NCBI RefSeq assembly: GCF_023072615.1
Contig: NZ_JAKNRW010000010.1
Location: 1-64,000, forward strand
Origin: Pseudomonas violetae
GTDB taxonomy: Bacteria > Pseudomonadota > Gammaproteobacteria > Pseudomonadales > Pseudomonadaceae
DNA: 64,000 nt
Reading direction: 5' to 3'
Part shown: positions 1 to 8,110 of the stretch, in pieces
Numbering within the stretch: position 1 is the first letter of the stretch
Layout of the letters: every line of letters begins with the position of its first letter
The notes under the pieces: generated by a model
Seen by the model: the letters and a program-made list of their open reading frames with translations, nothing else
The model's database searches: none
Told to the model about the DNA's origin: nothing
Translations under genes and position numbers: made by a program

Positions 1-210
1 CCACGAGCCTCCATTGCCCTGGTGCGCTGCGCCCGGGCCCGGGCCTTGTTGCGCGGCGGTGATTTTGTGATTCCTGATGATATAAAAGGTTGCGCCCTGG
101 CAGTACTGCGCCATCGGGTACGCATCGCGCCAGAACTGGATATCGAAGGGCTGGACGTGGATCAGGTACTGCGCCAACTGCTCGATCAAGTGCCGGCACC
201 GCGACTGTGA
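1..210 (+). CDS. MoxR-family AAA+ ATPase, C-terminal end (partial)
   Basis: Only the last 69 codons lie in the window; the gene begins to the left. The visible part is the helical lid typical of MoxR ATPases: an Arg/Ala-rich helix (SIALVRCARARALLRGG), the segment 'FVIPDDIKGCALAVLRHR' and a final helix rich in Leu. In the MoxR family this region follows the sensor-2 arginine, and the proteins act as chaperone-like ATPases that help assemble or activate vWA-domain partners. The stop codon overlaps the GTG start of the DUF58 gene by four bases, which is the usual MoxR-DUF58 pairing and implies translational coupling. The Walker motifs are outside the window, so the assignment rests on the lid and the neighbour. 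Confidence 0.85.
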   Translation, partial: PRASIALVRCARARALLRGGDFVIPDDIKGCALAVLRHRVRIAPELDIEGLDVDQVLRQLLDQVPAPRL

Positions 211-1538
211 AACCCTCGCGCCTACTGCTGATCTGGCTGGCACTGCTGCTGGCCATTGGTATTGCGCTGGGCACTTTACGCGTACTGGGCCTCGCAGTGC
301 CCGCCAGCCTGACACCGATCAGCTGGGGATTGCTCCTGGCTCTGCTGATGCTGGCAATACTCGACGCAGTCCGCGCCAAACGCCAACCGTCGCCGCAGGT
401 TACGCGGCACATGCCCACGAGCCTGGCGTTGGGGCGTTGGAGCGAAGTTCGACTGGAGGTCGAACATGCCTCACCGCAATCACGAATCTTTCAGCTGCAC
501 GACCACGCCCCCGATGGCCTGAGCGTCGAGAGCCTGCCACTGTCGGTCGAGCTTCAACCCGGACATCGCAGCCAGGTCAGCTATCGTGTACGCCCGTTCA
601 AGCGCGGCCACTTCAGCTTTGAACACTGCGAAGTAAACCTGGCGAGTCCACTGGGCCTGTGGACCGACAAGCGCTTGTTAACCCTTATCGACAGCACCCG
701 CGTCTACCCCGACTTCGCCCGCCTCTACGGCGGCCAACTGCTAGCAGTGGACAATTGGCTCAGCCAGCTCGGCGTGCGTCAGCGGCAACGGCGGGGGCTC
801 GGCATGGAGTTTCATCAACTGCGCGAATTTCGCGAAGGCGACAGCCTGCGCCAGATCGACTGGAAAGCCACCGCGCGCCAACGCACACCGATTGCCCGGG
901 AATATCAGGACGAACGCGATCAGCAGATCATTTTCATGCTTGACTGCGGTCGGCGCATGCGCAGCCAGGACGGCGAACTGACGCACTTCGATCACGCCCT
1001 CAACGCCTGCCTGCTGTTGAGCTATATCGCCTTGCGCCAGGGCGATGCCGTTGGCCTGTGCACCTTTGCCAGCGATCAGCCGCGTTATCTGGCACCGGTC
1101 AAAGGCAGCGGGCAGCTCAACGTATTGCTCAATGCAGTTTATGACCTTGATACCACCCAGCGCCCTGCCGATTACCAGGCAGCCGCCAGCCAGCTACTGG
1201 CCCGGCAGAAACGCCGTGGCCTGGTGGTGCTGGTAACCAATCTGCGGGACGAGGACGATGAGGGGTTGCTCAGTGCCGTTCAACGCTTGAGCAAACAGCA
1301 TAGGGTGCTGCTGGCAAGCTTGCGCGAAGAGGTGCTCGACCGGGTGCTGCAGACCCCGGTCCAGACTTTCGAGGAATCACTCACCTATTGCGGTACGGTG
1401 GACTACATGAACTCACGAGCCCGGCAACACGAGGGATTGAGTGCCCATGGCGTTCCGGTGGTGGATGTCCGGCCGGGGGATCTGGGCGCGGCGCTGGTGA
1501 CGCACTATTTAAACTTGAAGCGCAGTGGCAGCACCTGA
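207..1538 (+). CDS. DUF58 / vWA-like domain protein, MoxR partner
   Basis: A 443-residue protein started at the GTG that overlaps the moxR stop (GTGA); longer upstream starts in this frame would lie inside moxR. Two hydrophobic segments (about residues 7-28 and 36-55) anchor the N-terminus. The DUF58 signature 'FREGDSLRQIDWKATAR' lies near residue 208 and is followed by a vWA-like stretch with 'FMLDCGRRM' and a Rossmann-type end. DUF58 proteins are encoded with MoxR ATPases, often followed by transglutaminase-like proteins, but their biochemical role is poorly known. The gene ends 15 bp before the convergent PilZ gene, so any further operon members are upstream of this pair, not downstream. 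Confidence 0.88.
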   Translation: MKPSRLLLIWLALLLAIGIALGTLRVLGLAVPASLTPISWGLLLALLMLAILDAVRAKRQPSPQVTRHMPTSLALGRWSEVRLEVEHASPQSRIFQLHDHAPDGLSVESLPLSVELQPGHRSQVSYRVRPFKRGHFSFEHCEVNLASPLGLWTDKRLLTLIDSTRVYPDFARLYGGQLLAVDNWLSQLGVRQRQRRGLGMEFHQLREFREGDSLRQIDWKATARQRTPIAREYQDERDQQIIFMLDCGRRMRSQDGELTHFDHALNACLLLSYIALRQGDAVGLCTFASDQPRYLAPVKGSGQLNVLLNAVYDLDTTQRPADYQAAASQLLARQKRRGLVVLVTNLRDEDDEGLLSAVQRLSKQHRVLLASLREEVLDRVLQTPVQTFEESLTYCGTVDYMNSRARQHEGLSAHGVPVVDVRPGDLGAALVTHYLNLKRSGST

Positions 1539-1553
1539 GATACCCGGCGCCTG

Positions 1554-1913
1554 TCAGGCCGAGGCCGGCAACGGCTGAAAACTGAAGTACTGCCTCAGAG
1601 CACTGACCAGTTCCCCATATTCCGCAGGCGCGCTCTGCAGGCTGAAACCGGCATCGTAATGATGGGGTGTCGCGTCTTCATGACACCACAGACAACATCC
1701 CCGCACATCAATGATCTGCTGGCTGCCATCACTGGCCGGGATCTTGAGACGCAAATCAAAATCCGCGCCGACCATCATGGGCAACTGGCTAATCAACATC
1801 AGCCCGTCCTCGGACACGTTACCCAGGAATCCAATGGGCTTGTCAGTCACGCTGTTAAACACTTTCAGAAAATACGGCAGCTGATGCCGTTCGATCCGGC
1901 GGTCGGTGAACAT
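1554..1913 (-). CDS. PilZ domain protein
   Basis: A single-domain protein of 119 residues. It carries the two c-di-GMP contact motifs of PilZ: RxxxR at the N-terminus (RRIER, residues 5-9) and a [D/N]xSxxG motif ('NVSEDG') about 30 residues later. These residues suggest that it really binds c-di-GMP, unlike degenerate PilZ proteins. The ATG chosen starts 'MFTDRRIER'; the longer frame adds 13 residues with no family resemblance. The gene is convergent with the DUF58 gene. Two c-di-GMP enzymes are found elsewhere in the window (GGDEF protein at 6651, BifA at 40436), but no direct link to this receptor is visible. Confidence 0.85.
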   Translation of the reverse strand: MFTDRRIERHQLPYFLKVFNSVTDKPIGFLGNVSEDGLMLISQLPMMVGADFDLRLKIPASDGSQQIIDVRGCCLWCHEDATPHHYDAGFSLQSAPAEYGELVSALRQYFSFQPLPASA

Positions 1914-2149
1914 GCTGAATTCGCTATGCCAGGCCCTTAAGCAGAGCCGCACTAATGCTTCGGAACGGACCTGCCTGTCTGGGCAATGGGTACGCTCTCC
2001 CCGATCCTGGTGCGACAGTCCGTGGACCGCTGCCGCTTACTTCTGCCGATCACAGGTGTGACGCTGGCCTGGAGACAGGGCCCCAGACTCGAGCCATTGG
2101 ACTATAGCTCACCGGCGTCGGTGAGCCAGGTTTGGGATGACAAGTGCAA

Positions 2150-2524
2150 TCAGAAACGGGTCGCACGCACGGCGCTCGTGCTGCGCAGCGGGTAATGGCC
2201 CAGTGACTGTAGGGTCTCCAGGCGAGCACGGGCGCGGAACGCGTATTCGCTTTGCGGGTACGATGCAACGATGAATTGATAGGTTTGCGCCGCATCGACA
2301 AACAGTTTCTGCCGTTCCAGACACAAACCGCGCAACATCGACACTTCCGGCCACACGTAAGGCCGCGCGCGGCTGGCGCGCTCGACTTTCGACAGCTCGA
2401 GCGTCACTTGCTCGCAATTGCCCCGGTCGTAGGCACTGTAGGCGTTATTCAAATGATGGTTCATCGACCAACGGGTGCAGCCCGTGACACTGAGGGCCAG
2501 GGCGGCTATGAGCACGAATCGCAT
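2150..2524 (-). CDS. Small lipoprotein with TPR-like helices
   Basis: A 124-residue protein with a typical lipoprotein signal: 'MRFVLIAALALSVTGC', cleaved before Cys16 (lipobox VTGC). The mature part is helical and looks like one or two tetratricopeptide-type repeats ('NNAYSAYDRGNCEQVTLELSKV' region, then 'CLERQKLFVDAAQTYQFIV'). The start at the ATG before MRFV is supported by an AGGAGAA ribosome site 6-8 bases upstream. It is divergent from pykA across a 157-bp gap. No residue suggests an enzyme; a role as an envelope adaptor is inference only. Confidence 0.75.
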   Translation of the reverse strand: MRFVLIAALALSVTGCTRWSMNHHLNNAYSAYDRGNCEQVTLELSKVERASRARPYVWPEVSMLRGLCLERQKLFVDAAQTYQFIVASYPQSEYAFRARARLETLQSLGHYPLRSTSAVRATRF

Positions 2525-2581
2525 TAGGGTTCTCCTGTCTTGAGCTCTGTATCGACCCATCGGCGAAAATCTTCAGCAATG

Positions 2582-2603
2582 TTCGTTTCATGAGACAAAC
2601 GAA
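2582..2603. promoter_or_regulatory. Inverted repeat in the lipoprotein-pykA divergent promoter region
   Basis: The arms TTCGTTT and AAACGAA (7 bp, perfect) are separated by 8 bp, in the short gap between the divergent lipoprotein gene and pykA. The size and spacing fit a dimeric repressor operator. The arms do not match the FruR or HexR sites that I know well enough to call, so the binding protein is unknown. Confidence 0.35.
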
Positions 2604-2681
2604 TAAGTAGTGCACGGGAACAATGACTACAACCGAAGAGCATAGTAGCCTCACTCAGCGCTTGAACTCAGGAGTCTTTGC

Positions 2682-4133
2682 ATGTCCGTCCGTCGTACCA
2701 AAATCGTCGCTACCCTTGGCCCGGCCAGTAACTCGCCGGAAGTTCTCGAACAGCTGATTCTGGCTGGCCTGGACGTCGCCCGCCTGAACTTCTCCCACGG
2801 CACCCCCGACGAGCACAAGGCTCGCGCGAAGCTGGTGCGGGACCTCGCTGCCAAGCACGGCCGCTTTGTCGCGCTGTTGGGAGACCTGCAAGGCCCGAAA
2901 ATTCGTATCGCCAAATTCGCCAGCAAGAAGATCGAGCTGAAGATCGGTGATCAATTCACCTTCTCCACCAGCCATCCCCTGACCGAAGGCAACCAGCAGA
3001 TCGTCGGCATCGACTATCCGGATCTGGTCAAGGACTGCGGCGTGGGCGACGAGCTGCTGCTCGACGACGGTCGTGTGGTGATGCGCGTTGATACCGCCAC
3101 CGCCACCGAGCTGCACTGCACCGTGATCATCGGCGGCCCGCTGTCGGACCACAAAGGTATCAACCGTCGCGGTGGCGGCCTGACTGCACCGGCCCTGACC
3201 GAGAAAGACAAAGCCGACATCAAGCTGGCTGCTGAAATGGAGGTTGATTACCTCGCCGTTTCCTTCCCGCGTGACGCGGCGGACATGGAATATGCGCGCC
3301 AACTGCGCGACGAAGCTGGCGGTACCGCCTGGCTGGTGGCGAAGATCGAACGCGCCGAAGCCGTGGCGGACGATGAAACACTCGACGGCCTGATCAAGGC
3401 TTCCGACGCGGTGATGGTTGCCCGTGGCGACCTCGGAGTGGAAATCGGCGACGCCGAGCTGGTCGGTATCCAGAAGAAAATCATTCTGCACGCTCGTCGC
3501 CACAACAAGGCAGTGATCGTGGCGACCCAGATGATGGAGTCGATGATCCAGAATCCGATGCCGACCCGTGCCGAAGTGTCCGATGTGGCCAACGCCGTGC
3601 TCGACTACACCGACGCCGTAATGCTGTCGGCTGAAAGTGCTGCCGGTCTGTACCCGCTGGAAGCTGTGCAAGCGATGGCGCGCATCTGCGTCGGCGCGGA
3701 AAAACACCCCACCGGCAAGACCTCCAGCCACCGTATCGGCAAAGAGTTCACTCGCTGCGACGAGAGCATTGCGCTGGCGACCATGTATACGGCCAACCAC
3801 TTCCCGGGTGTAAAGGCGATCATTGCGTTGACCGAAAGTGGCTACACGCCGCTGATCATGTCGCGCATTCGCTCTTCGGTGCCGATCTACGCGTTCTCCC
3901 CGCACCGCGAAACCCAGGCCCGCGCGGCCATGTTCCGCGGCGTCTACACCGTACCGTTCGATCCGGCTTCGCTTGAGCCACACGAAGTTAGCCAGAAGGC
4001 GATCGACGAACTCGTCAAGCGCGGCGTCGTCGAGAAAGGTGACTGGGTCATTCTGACCAAGGGCGACAGCTACCACACCACCGGTGGCACCAACGGGATG
4101 AAAATCCTGCACGTGGGTGATCCGCAGGTCTGA
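2682..4133 (+). CDS. pykA: Pyruvate kinase
   Basis: Pyruvate kinase (483 residues, normal bacterial length) converts phosphoenolpyruvate and ADP to pyruvate and ATP, the last glycolytic step. The N-terminus 'RRTKIVATLGPAS' and 'LNFSHGTPDEH' begin the TIM barrel; the metal/phosphate region has 'GDLQGPKIRIAKF', the active-site loop 'MVARGDLGVEIG' and the signature 'MMESMIQNPMPTRAEVSDVA'. The C-terminal domain ends 'KGDSYHTTGGTNGMKI'. The start follows 'ggagtctttgc', giving a fair ribosome site. It is monocistronic: a terminator lies 16 bp after the stop. The position beside the ferredoxin-reductase/GGDEF/fumarase block matches PA4329 pykA of P. aeruginosa rather than the pykF paralogue. Confidence 0.96.
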   Translation: MSVRRTKIVATLGPASNSPEVLEQLILAGLDVARLNFSHGTPDEHKARAKLVRDLAAKHGRFVALLGDLQGPKIRIAKFASKKIELKIGDQFTFSTSHPLTEGNQQIVGIDYPDLVKDCGVGDELLLDDGRVVMRVDTATATELHCTVIIGGPLSDHKGINRRGGGLTAPALTEKDKADIKLAAEMEVDYLAVSFPRDAADMEYARQLRDEAGGTAWLVAKIERAEAVADDETLDGLIKASDAVMVARGDLGVEIGDAELVGIQKKIILHARRHNKAVIVATQMMESMIQNPMPTRAEVSDVANAVLDYTDAVMLSAESAAGLYPLEAVQAMARICVGAEKHPTGKTSSHRIGKEFTRCDESIALATMYTANHFPGVKAIIALTESGYTPLIMSRIRSSVPIYAFSPHRETQARAAMFRGVYTVPFDPASLEPHEVSQKAIDELVKRGVVEKGDWVILTKGDSYHTTGGTNGMKILHVGDPQV

Positions 4134-4149
4134 GTAAGCGATTGCTACG

Positions 4150-4182
4150 AAAAAAACCGCCATGTTAACGGCGGTTTTTTTT
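4150..4182 (+). terminator. Rho-independent terminator after pykA
   Basis: The stem AACCGCC / GGCGGTT with an 8-base loop is followed by eight T; an A-run precedes it, so it may also work on the other strand. Confidence 0.88.
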
Positions 4183-4322
4183 CGTCTGAAAAAGGGTAAA
4201 AACCCGCGTTAGCTGTCAACTCTTACAGTAGATGGATACGCCAAACCATGACTCACTAGAGGCCTGCCAGGATTGATGCTTGGCACCCAGAGAAATGCTT
4301 TGCCTCTAATGGAGCCAGACAG

Positions 4323-5687
4323 ATGAATACGCAGAACGACAGCAGCACAGGTGAACTGGACCCCCACTTCGGTGAAAACGGCTTCGTGCCCATGCCTTCA
4401 CCTGACCCTGACTATCCAGATTTTGCTTCACGAGTAACCGCCATCGGCCCAGACAATAGGATATATATTGCGGGAGAAGCGGCGCAAGGATTGAACTACT
4501 CGATCTATACCTTGACCCGACTAAATGACGATGGGTCCATCGATACCAGCTTCGGCGAACAGGGCCATTTTCATGATTATTTTTACCGGTCTGACCGCTC
4601 TCACTTCTATGCCGAACAGATTATTTTCAAGAATGACAGAATCATCCTGACCGGTAATTTGTTTTACCAGGAAAATGGTGTGATGAACGCTGATAAAGCT
4701 GCCGTTCGCTTTTTATCCAACGGCACGCTTGACGAAGAATTTGGAGAAAACGGGAAGTATATTTTTCACTTTCCTGGCAATGATATCGCGGCGTCTGGCT
4801 ACAACGAAGAGCGCCTGAAGATTGCCCGATCCAAATGCGCAGCGCCCGCCCATCCCAACCAATTTCAGCCCAATTCACAGGGAGTTTGCTCGCTCCAGAG
4901 CGATCACATCATATTGCTCCACACCACAGGCACCTTTGAATGGACGGACTCACTCATCATCCGCCTGACAGAGGACGGGGCCCTTGATCCAACATTCAAT
5001 GGCTCCGGGTATGTCCGTGTCAATTATGACCAATTTTCCTTCCTCGAACTTTACAGTGTGTCAGTCGACGACACAGGAAATTACATCAGTGCAGGCAGCG
5101 TCCGAGCGGATTACTACGCACAACCGGAGTTCATCATTCTGGTAAAACACGGACAAGATGGCAGGCTGGATACCTCCTTTCAGCAGGAAGGATTCTTGCA
5201 GATTCAAGATGAAGACCCAAACTATGGATTACGACTTATAAAAACCGTGAAACAGCCTAACAATCGCGTTCTGTGCTTAGGTTTCAGGTTCTCTAAAGTT
5301 TTTGGTGAGCTTTCCGGTTTTTTGATAAGCCGGGAAGCAGACGGCTCCAGCAACATTCAGTTTAATAGAGGAAAGCCTGTATTCACCAACGTAAATACCG
5401 CCACGACCTTCTTGATCAACGCCGACTTTTTGCCCGGCGGAAATTTATTGGCCACTGCACTTGTCGATGTAGTATCGCGCGAACGCCATTACGCAGTCGC
5501 TCGTTTCTTGCACAACGGGGTTATTGACGAGGACTATGGAAATGGCGCCGGGTGGCTGGTTTACAGGGCGGCGAAAAACTTTACCCTCGAAGCGTCAACC
5601 ATAAAAAACAACAAAATCATTTTTGCAGTGGATGATGAATACGACAGTAAAATTCACCGCGCTATTGCACGAGGCCTGATGCCCTGA
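4323..5687 (+). CDS. Delta-60 repeat protein
   Basis: A 454-residue protein made of delta-60 (beta-propeller-like) repeats. At least six copies of the repeat core are visible: LDPHFGENG (residues 12-20), IDTSFGEQG (73-81), LDEEFGENG, LDPTFNGSG, LDTSFQQEG and IDEDYGNGAG, spaced roughly 55-95 residues. Strands with a 'G.Y..AG' pattern lie between them. There is no signal peptide. The function of the family is not known; it is common in Pseudomonas, often as a lone gene. The base composition is far below that of the neighbours (for example 24 G+C of 60 in 5221-5280), and codons such as ATA, AAA and TTT are frequent. It is flanked by the pykA terminator and a convergent gene, so it looks like a single-gene insertion. 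Confidence 0.82.
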   Translation: MNTQNDSSTGELDPHFGENGFVPMPSPDPDYPDFASRVTAIGPDNRIYIAGEAAQGLNYSIYTLTRLNDDGSIDTSFGEQGHFHDYFYRSDRSHFYAEQIIFKNDRIILTGNLFYQENGVMNADKAAVRFLSNGTLDEEFGENGKYIFHFPGNDIAASGYNEERLKIARSKCAAPAHPNQFQPNSQGVCSLQSDHIILLHTTGTFEWTDSLIIRLTEDGALDPTFNGSGYVRVNYDQFSFLELYSVSVDDTGNYISAGSVRADYYAQPEFIILVKHGQDGRLDTSFQQEGFLQIQDEDPNYGLRLIKTVKQPNNRVLCLGFRFSKVFGELSGFLISREADGSSNIQFNRGKPVFTNVNTATTFLINADFLPGGNLLATALVDVVSRERHYAVARFLHNGVIDEDYGNGAGWLVYRAAKNFTLEASTIKNNKIIFAVDDEYDSKIHRAIARGLMP

Positions 5688-5722
5688 TTACGAGCAGCAC
5701 TATGTGAATGGAGGTTGTTATC

Positions 5723-6658
5723 TCAACCGCGAGACAGGAAGACGTCGGCCAGCAGTTGATTGCGCGGCAGCCCCGCCAGGTACAGGCGCCGGGCAAAGGC
5801 ATCGACGCTGTCGGGCGACCCGCAGAGTAAGGCTTGGGTTTGCCGGGAAACAAGGCGCAGTTGCGCTAAAACCGCGGGCAACTCGGTCGGCGTCCACAGT
5901 TCGATGCTGAGGTTCGGGCGACTGGCGGCCATGGCTTGCAGGGGTTTGGCCAGATAATGCTCACCGGCGTCATGGGCGAGGTGAATAACCCGGATGGCGC
6001 CCTGGTGATCCTGCCGCAGGGCTTCACGCAAGACGCCGAACAACGGGCCCAGCCCGGTGCCGGCGGCCAGCAGCCAGAGTGGCCGGGTGTGCCAGTCGGC
6101 GTCGTAATGCAGTGCGCCGCCACGCAGTTCACCCAGTCGCAACGAGTCGCCAATCTGCAACTGACGCGCGGCATCACTGAATGCGCCGGGTTGGCGGCAA
6201 TCAAGGTGAAACTCCAGAAAGCGGTCTTCTCCCGGCAGGCTGGCGAGGGAGTAAGGCCGCGCCACGTTACCGGCCCACAACACCAGATGTTGCCCGGCGC
6301 TGTAGCGCAACGGGCGCTGAGGTATCAGACGCAAACGCAACACATGGCTGCTCAACCAATCGACGGCGACGACTTCGGCCGGGCGGCCGTCCTGGTGCGG
6401 GTCGAAGGCATGCACCTGCAAATTCTCGATCACCTGACACTGGCACGCCAGGCGCCAGCCTTGCTGACGCTGTTCTGCACTCAGGGCATCAGGGCGGCTG
6501 TCACTCGGCAATCCTTGCGTACATTGCACCAGACATGCATGACAACTGCCGGCACGGCAACTGTAGGGAACGGACACACCGTGTTGATTCAATGAATCGA
6601 GCAGGTTGCTGCCCACTGGCACCGACCAACGCCGCTCGCCAACCCGTAACTCAGGCAT
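5723..6658 (-). CDS. 2Fe-2S ferredoxin-domain oxidoreductase (ferredoxin reductase)
   Basis: A 311-residue electron-transfer flavoprotein. The N-terminal ferredoxin domain has the plant-type pattern Cys34-x4-Cys39-x2-Cys42 with the fourth ligand at Cys72. It is followed by an FAD-binding domain (motif 'RPYSLAS') and an NAD(P)H-binding domain with 'GTGLGPLFGVL'. This order is that of oxygenase reductases, but no oxygenase is encoded nearby and the electron acceptor is unknown. The ATG at 6658 overlaps the stop of the upstream GGDEF gene (ATGCCTGA), so the two are translationally coupled. The same pair precedes fumarase in P. aeruginosa (PA4331-PA4333). Confidence 0.87.
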   Translation of the reverse strand: MPELRVGERRWSVPVGSNLLDSLNQHGVSVPYSCRAGSCHACLVQCTQGLPSDSRPDALSAEQRQQGWRLACQCQVIENLQVHAFDPHQDGRPAEVVAVDWLSSHVLRLRLIPQRPLRYSAGQHLVLWAGNVARPYSLASLPGEDRFLEFHLDCRQPGAFSDAARQLQIGDSLRLGELRGGALHYDADWHTRPLWLLAAGTGLGPLFGVLREALRQDHQGAIRVIHLAHDAGEHYLAKPLQAMAASRPNLSIELWTPTELPAVLAQLRLVSRQTQALLCGSPDSVDAFARRLYLAGLPRNQLLADVFLSRG

Positions 6659-7769
6659 CGGCGTTCTCCCATGCCGCCGCGCAGCGATTGCGCCCATCGC
6701 GCTTGGCGCGATAGAGCGCCTGGTCAGCCCGGTGCAAGGCGTCATCGAGATCGTCACCCAGCTCAAGCAATGTCATACCCGCCGACAGGCTGAGATGGCT
6801 GACACTGATGCCTATCAACTCCACGTCGGTAAAGGCGATGCGCAGCCGCTCGCAACATGAAGTCAGCCGTTCGGCATTGCAGTCAGGCAGCAGCACTACG
6901 AACTCTTCACCGCCATACCGGGCCAGCACGTCACCTTCGCGCAGACAGGCGCTGGCGACGGCAGCAAAGGCCTGCAGCACCTGGTCGCCGGCAGCATGGC
7001 CGTGGACGTCATTGATTCGCTTGAAGTGATCGAGGTCGATCAGGGCCAGGCCATGCACGACATCAGCATCCATCGTGTCCAACTCGCGGGTAGCCAGGCG
7101 CAGGAAGTGCCGACGATTGAACAGGCCAGTCAGTTCATCGGTGGCTACCAGGTTTTCGAGCTGGCGCATCATTCCGCGCAGGGTGTCCTGGTGCGCCTGC
7201 AAGGCAAAACGGCGCTGGCGCATACGTTGTCGCGAAGCCTGGACATAGCGGGCATAGAACACCAGCCAGATCAGGACGATGAACAGCAGGCAGACCTGCA
7301 GGACGGCGAGTGCCGGGTCAGCCAGCTGAAAATGGTAACCGTCCCATAGCGTGATAGCGCTGAAACTGAAGAACACCAGCAGCGCGCAACGAATAAACGC
7401 GTAACGCGACAGATGGAACAGGCCAAACAGCAGGACCAGTACGTAAAAGACCAGGAACGTGCCGCGAGCCTCGTCCAGGTGGGCAATCAGCCAGGTTTGC
7501 CAGCCCAGTCCCAGCAGCACTTGCGCTTCGGTCAAGCTGGGGTCGGGAAGGCGCTGGTTGCGGCCGCTGTAAAAAAAACCGAACAGCGCCACCTGACTGA
7601 TGACTACAAGCGCACTGCCAATGACGACACTGGCAAGGGGGGCATCGTAATAACCGGTAAAAAAAGCCAGCCACAGTAGCAGCAAGGCCAGGGCATAGGT
7701 ACCGGCGGCGAGGGCGAAGCGTTTGAGTAAAAGTCGTTGGATGGCGTTATGGGTCAATCGTTGACTCAC
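6651..7769 (-). CDS. sadC: Membrane-bound diguanylate cyclase, SadC-like
   Basis: A 372-residue protein with about six membrane segments in the first 190 residues and a C-terminal GGDEF domain. The active-site loop reads 'RYGGEEF' and is intact, so c-di-GMP synthesis from two GTP is expected. An inhibitory I-site RxxD ('REGD') lies exactly five residues before GGEEF, implying product inhibition. The domain also shows 'DELTGLFNRRHF' and 'DLDHFKRINDVHGH'. The name SadC is by architecture and position (between the ferredoxin reductase and class I fumarase, as PA4332); P. aeruginosa SadC is longer, so the symbol is an inference. The gene is translationally coupled to the downstream reductase. Confidence 0.8.
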   Translation of the reverse strand: MSQRLTHNAIQRLLLKRFALAAGTYALALLLLWLAFFTGYYDAPLASVVIGSALVVISQVALFGFFYSGRNQRLPDPSLTEAQVLLGLGWQTWLIAHLDEARGTFLVFYVLVLLFGLFHLSRYAFIRCALLVFFSFSAITLWDGYHFQLADPALAVLQVCLLFIVLIWLVFYARYVQASRQRMRQRRFALQAHQDTLRGMMRQLENLVATDELTGLFNRRHFLRLATRELDTMDADVVHGLALIDLDHFKRINDVHGHAAGDQVLQAFAAVASACLREGDVLARYGGEEFVVLLPDCNAERLTSCCERLRIAFTDVELIGISVSHLSLSAGMTLLELGDDLDDALHRADQALYRAKRDGRNRCAAAWENADA

Positions 7770-7973
7770 CGTGCGAAAAAAACGCTGTTTGAGTGTCCTA
7801 CTCTACAGTCCGGATGCCACTTTAGTGGCGAGCCGGATAAATGACCAATCAATTCTAAGATCAAAAAACTGGCGTCAAAACCATGACTCGACATCCCGAT
7901 AAATCCTGTCTTACGTAACGCCCGCATCCTATGCGACCAACGAATGACCTCTGCCGGGTGTTTACCAAACCGA

Positions 7974-7999
7974 GGCGCGGTATACTGCCGCGCCTTTTT
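7974..7999 (+). promoter_or_regulatory. Hairpin enclosing a TATACT -10 candidate
   Basis: The arms GGCGCGG (7974-7980) and CCGCGCC (7988-7994) enclose TATACTG and are followed by TTTTT. TATACT would be a good -10 for fumarase, with a weak TGTTTA -35 sixteen bases upstream; the stem plus T-run also looks like a short terminator. The two readings cannot be separated by eye. Confidence 0.45.
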
Positions 8000-8031
8000 A
8001 GCGTCGCGCCAGCAGCCCCGGCGTGCCTTGA

Positions 8032-8075
8032 AAGGTGCTTGCAACCGACCGATGCACCCAAGCTGCAAGCACCTT
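8032..8075 (+). promoter_or_regulatory. Perfect 12-bp stem-loop in the fumarase 5' leader
   Basis: AAGGTGCTTGCA (8032-8043) and TGCAAGCACCTT (8064-8075) are exact complements across a 20-base loop. The structure ends 35 bases before the fumarase ATG and is not followed by a T-run, so it is not a simple terminator. It may stabilise the mRNA or bind a regulator. Confidence 0.55.
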
Positions 8076-8110
8076 ATTGAATGTTCCCGTCTTTAAGAGG
8101 AGCGCGACTC

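Larger units (their letters stand above)
7770..8110. other. Intergenic region, fumarase promoter and leader (341 bp)
   Basis: Divergent region between the GGDEF gene and fumarase. I see no coding frame with a credible ribosome site. It holds a GC-rich hairpin that contains a TATACT hexamer (7974-7999), a long perfect stem in the fumarase leader (8032-8075) and the ribosome site AAGAGGAG at about 8095-8102. Both structures are listed separately. Confidence 0.7.

Noticed and set aside
2655..4163. Open frame of about 500 codons on the minus strand opposite pykA
   Set aside because: It is the mirror of a highly biased coding frame; no ribosome site, and the plus-strand protein is a clear pyruvate kinase.
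4257..4300. TGGCAC in the delta-60 leader as a sigma-54 promoter
   Set aside because: The next TGC is 3 bp too far away for the fixed -24/-12 spacing.
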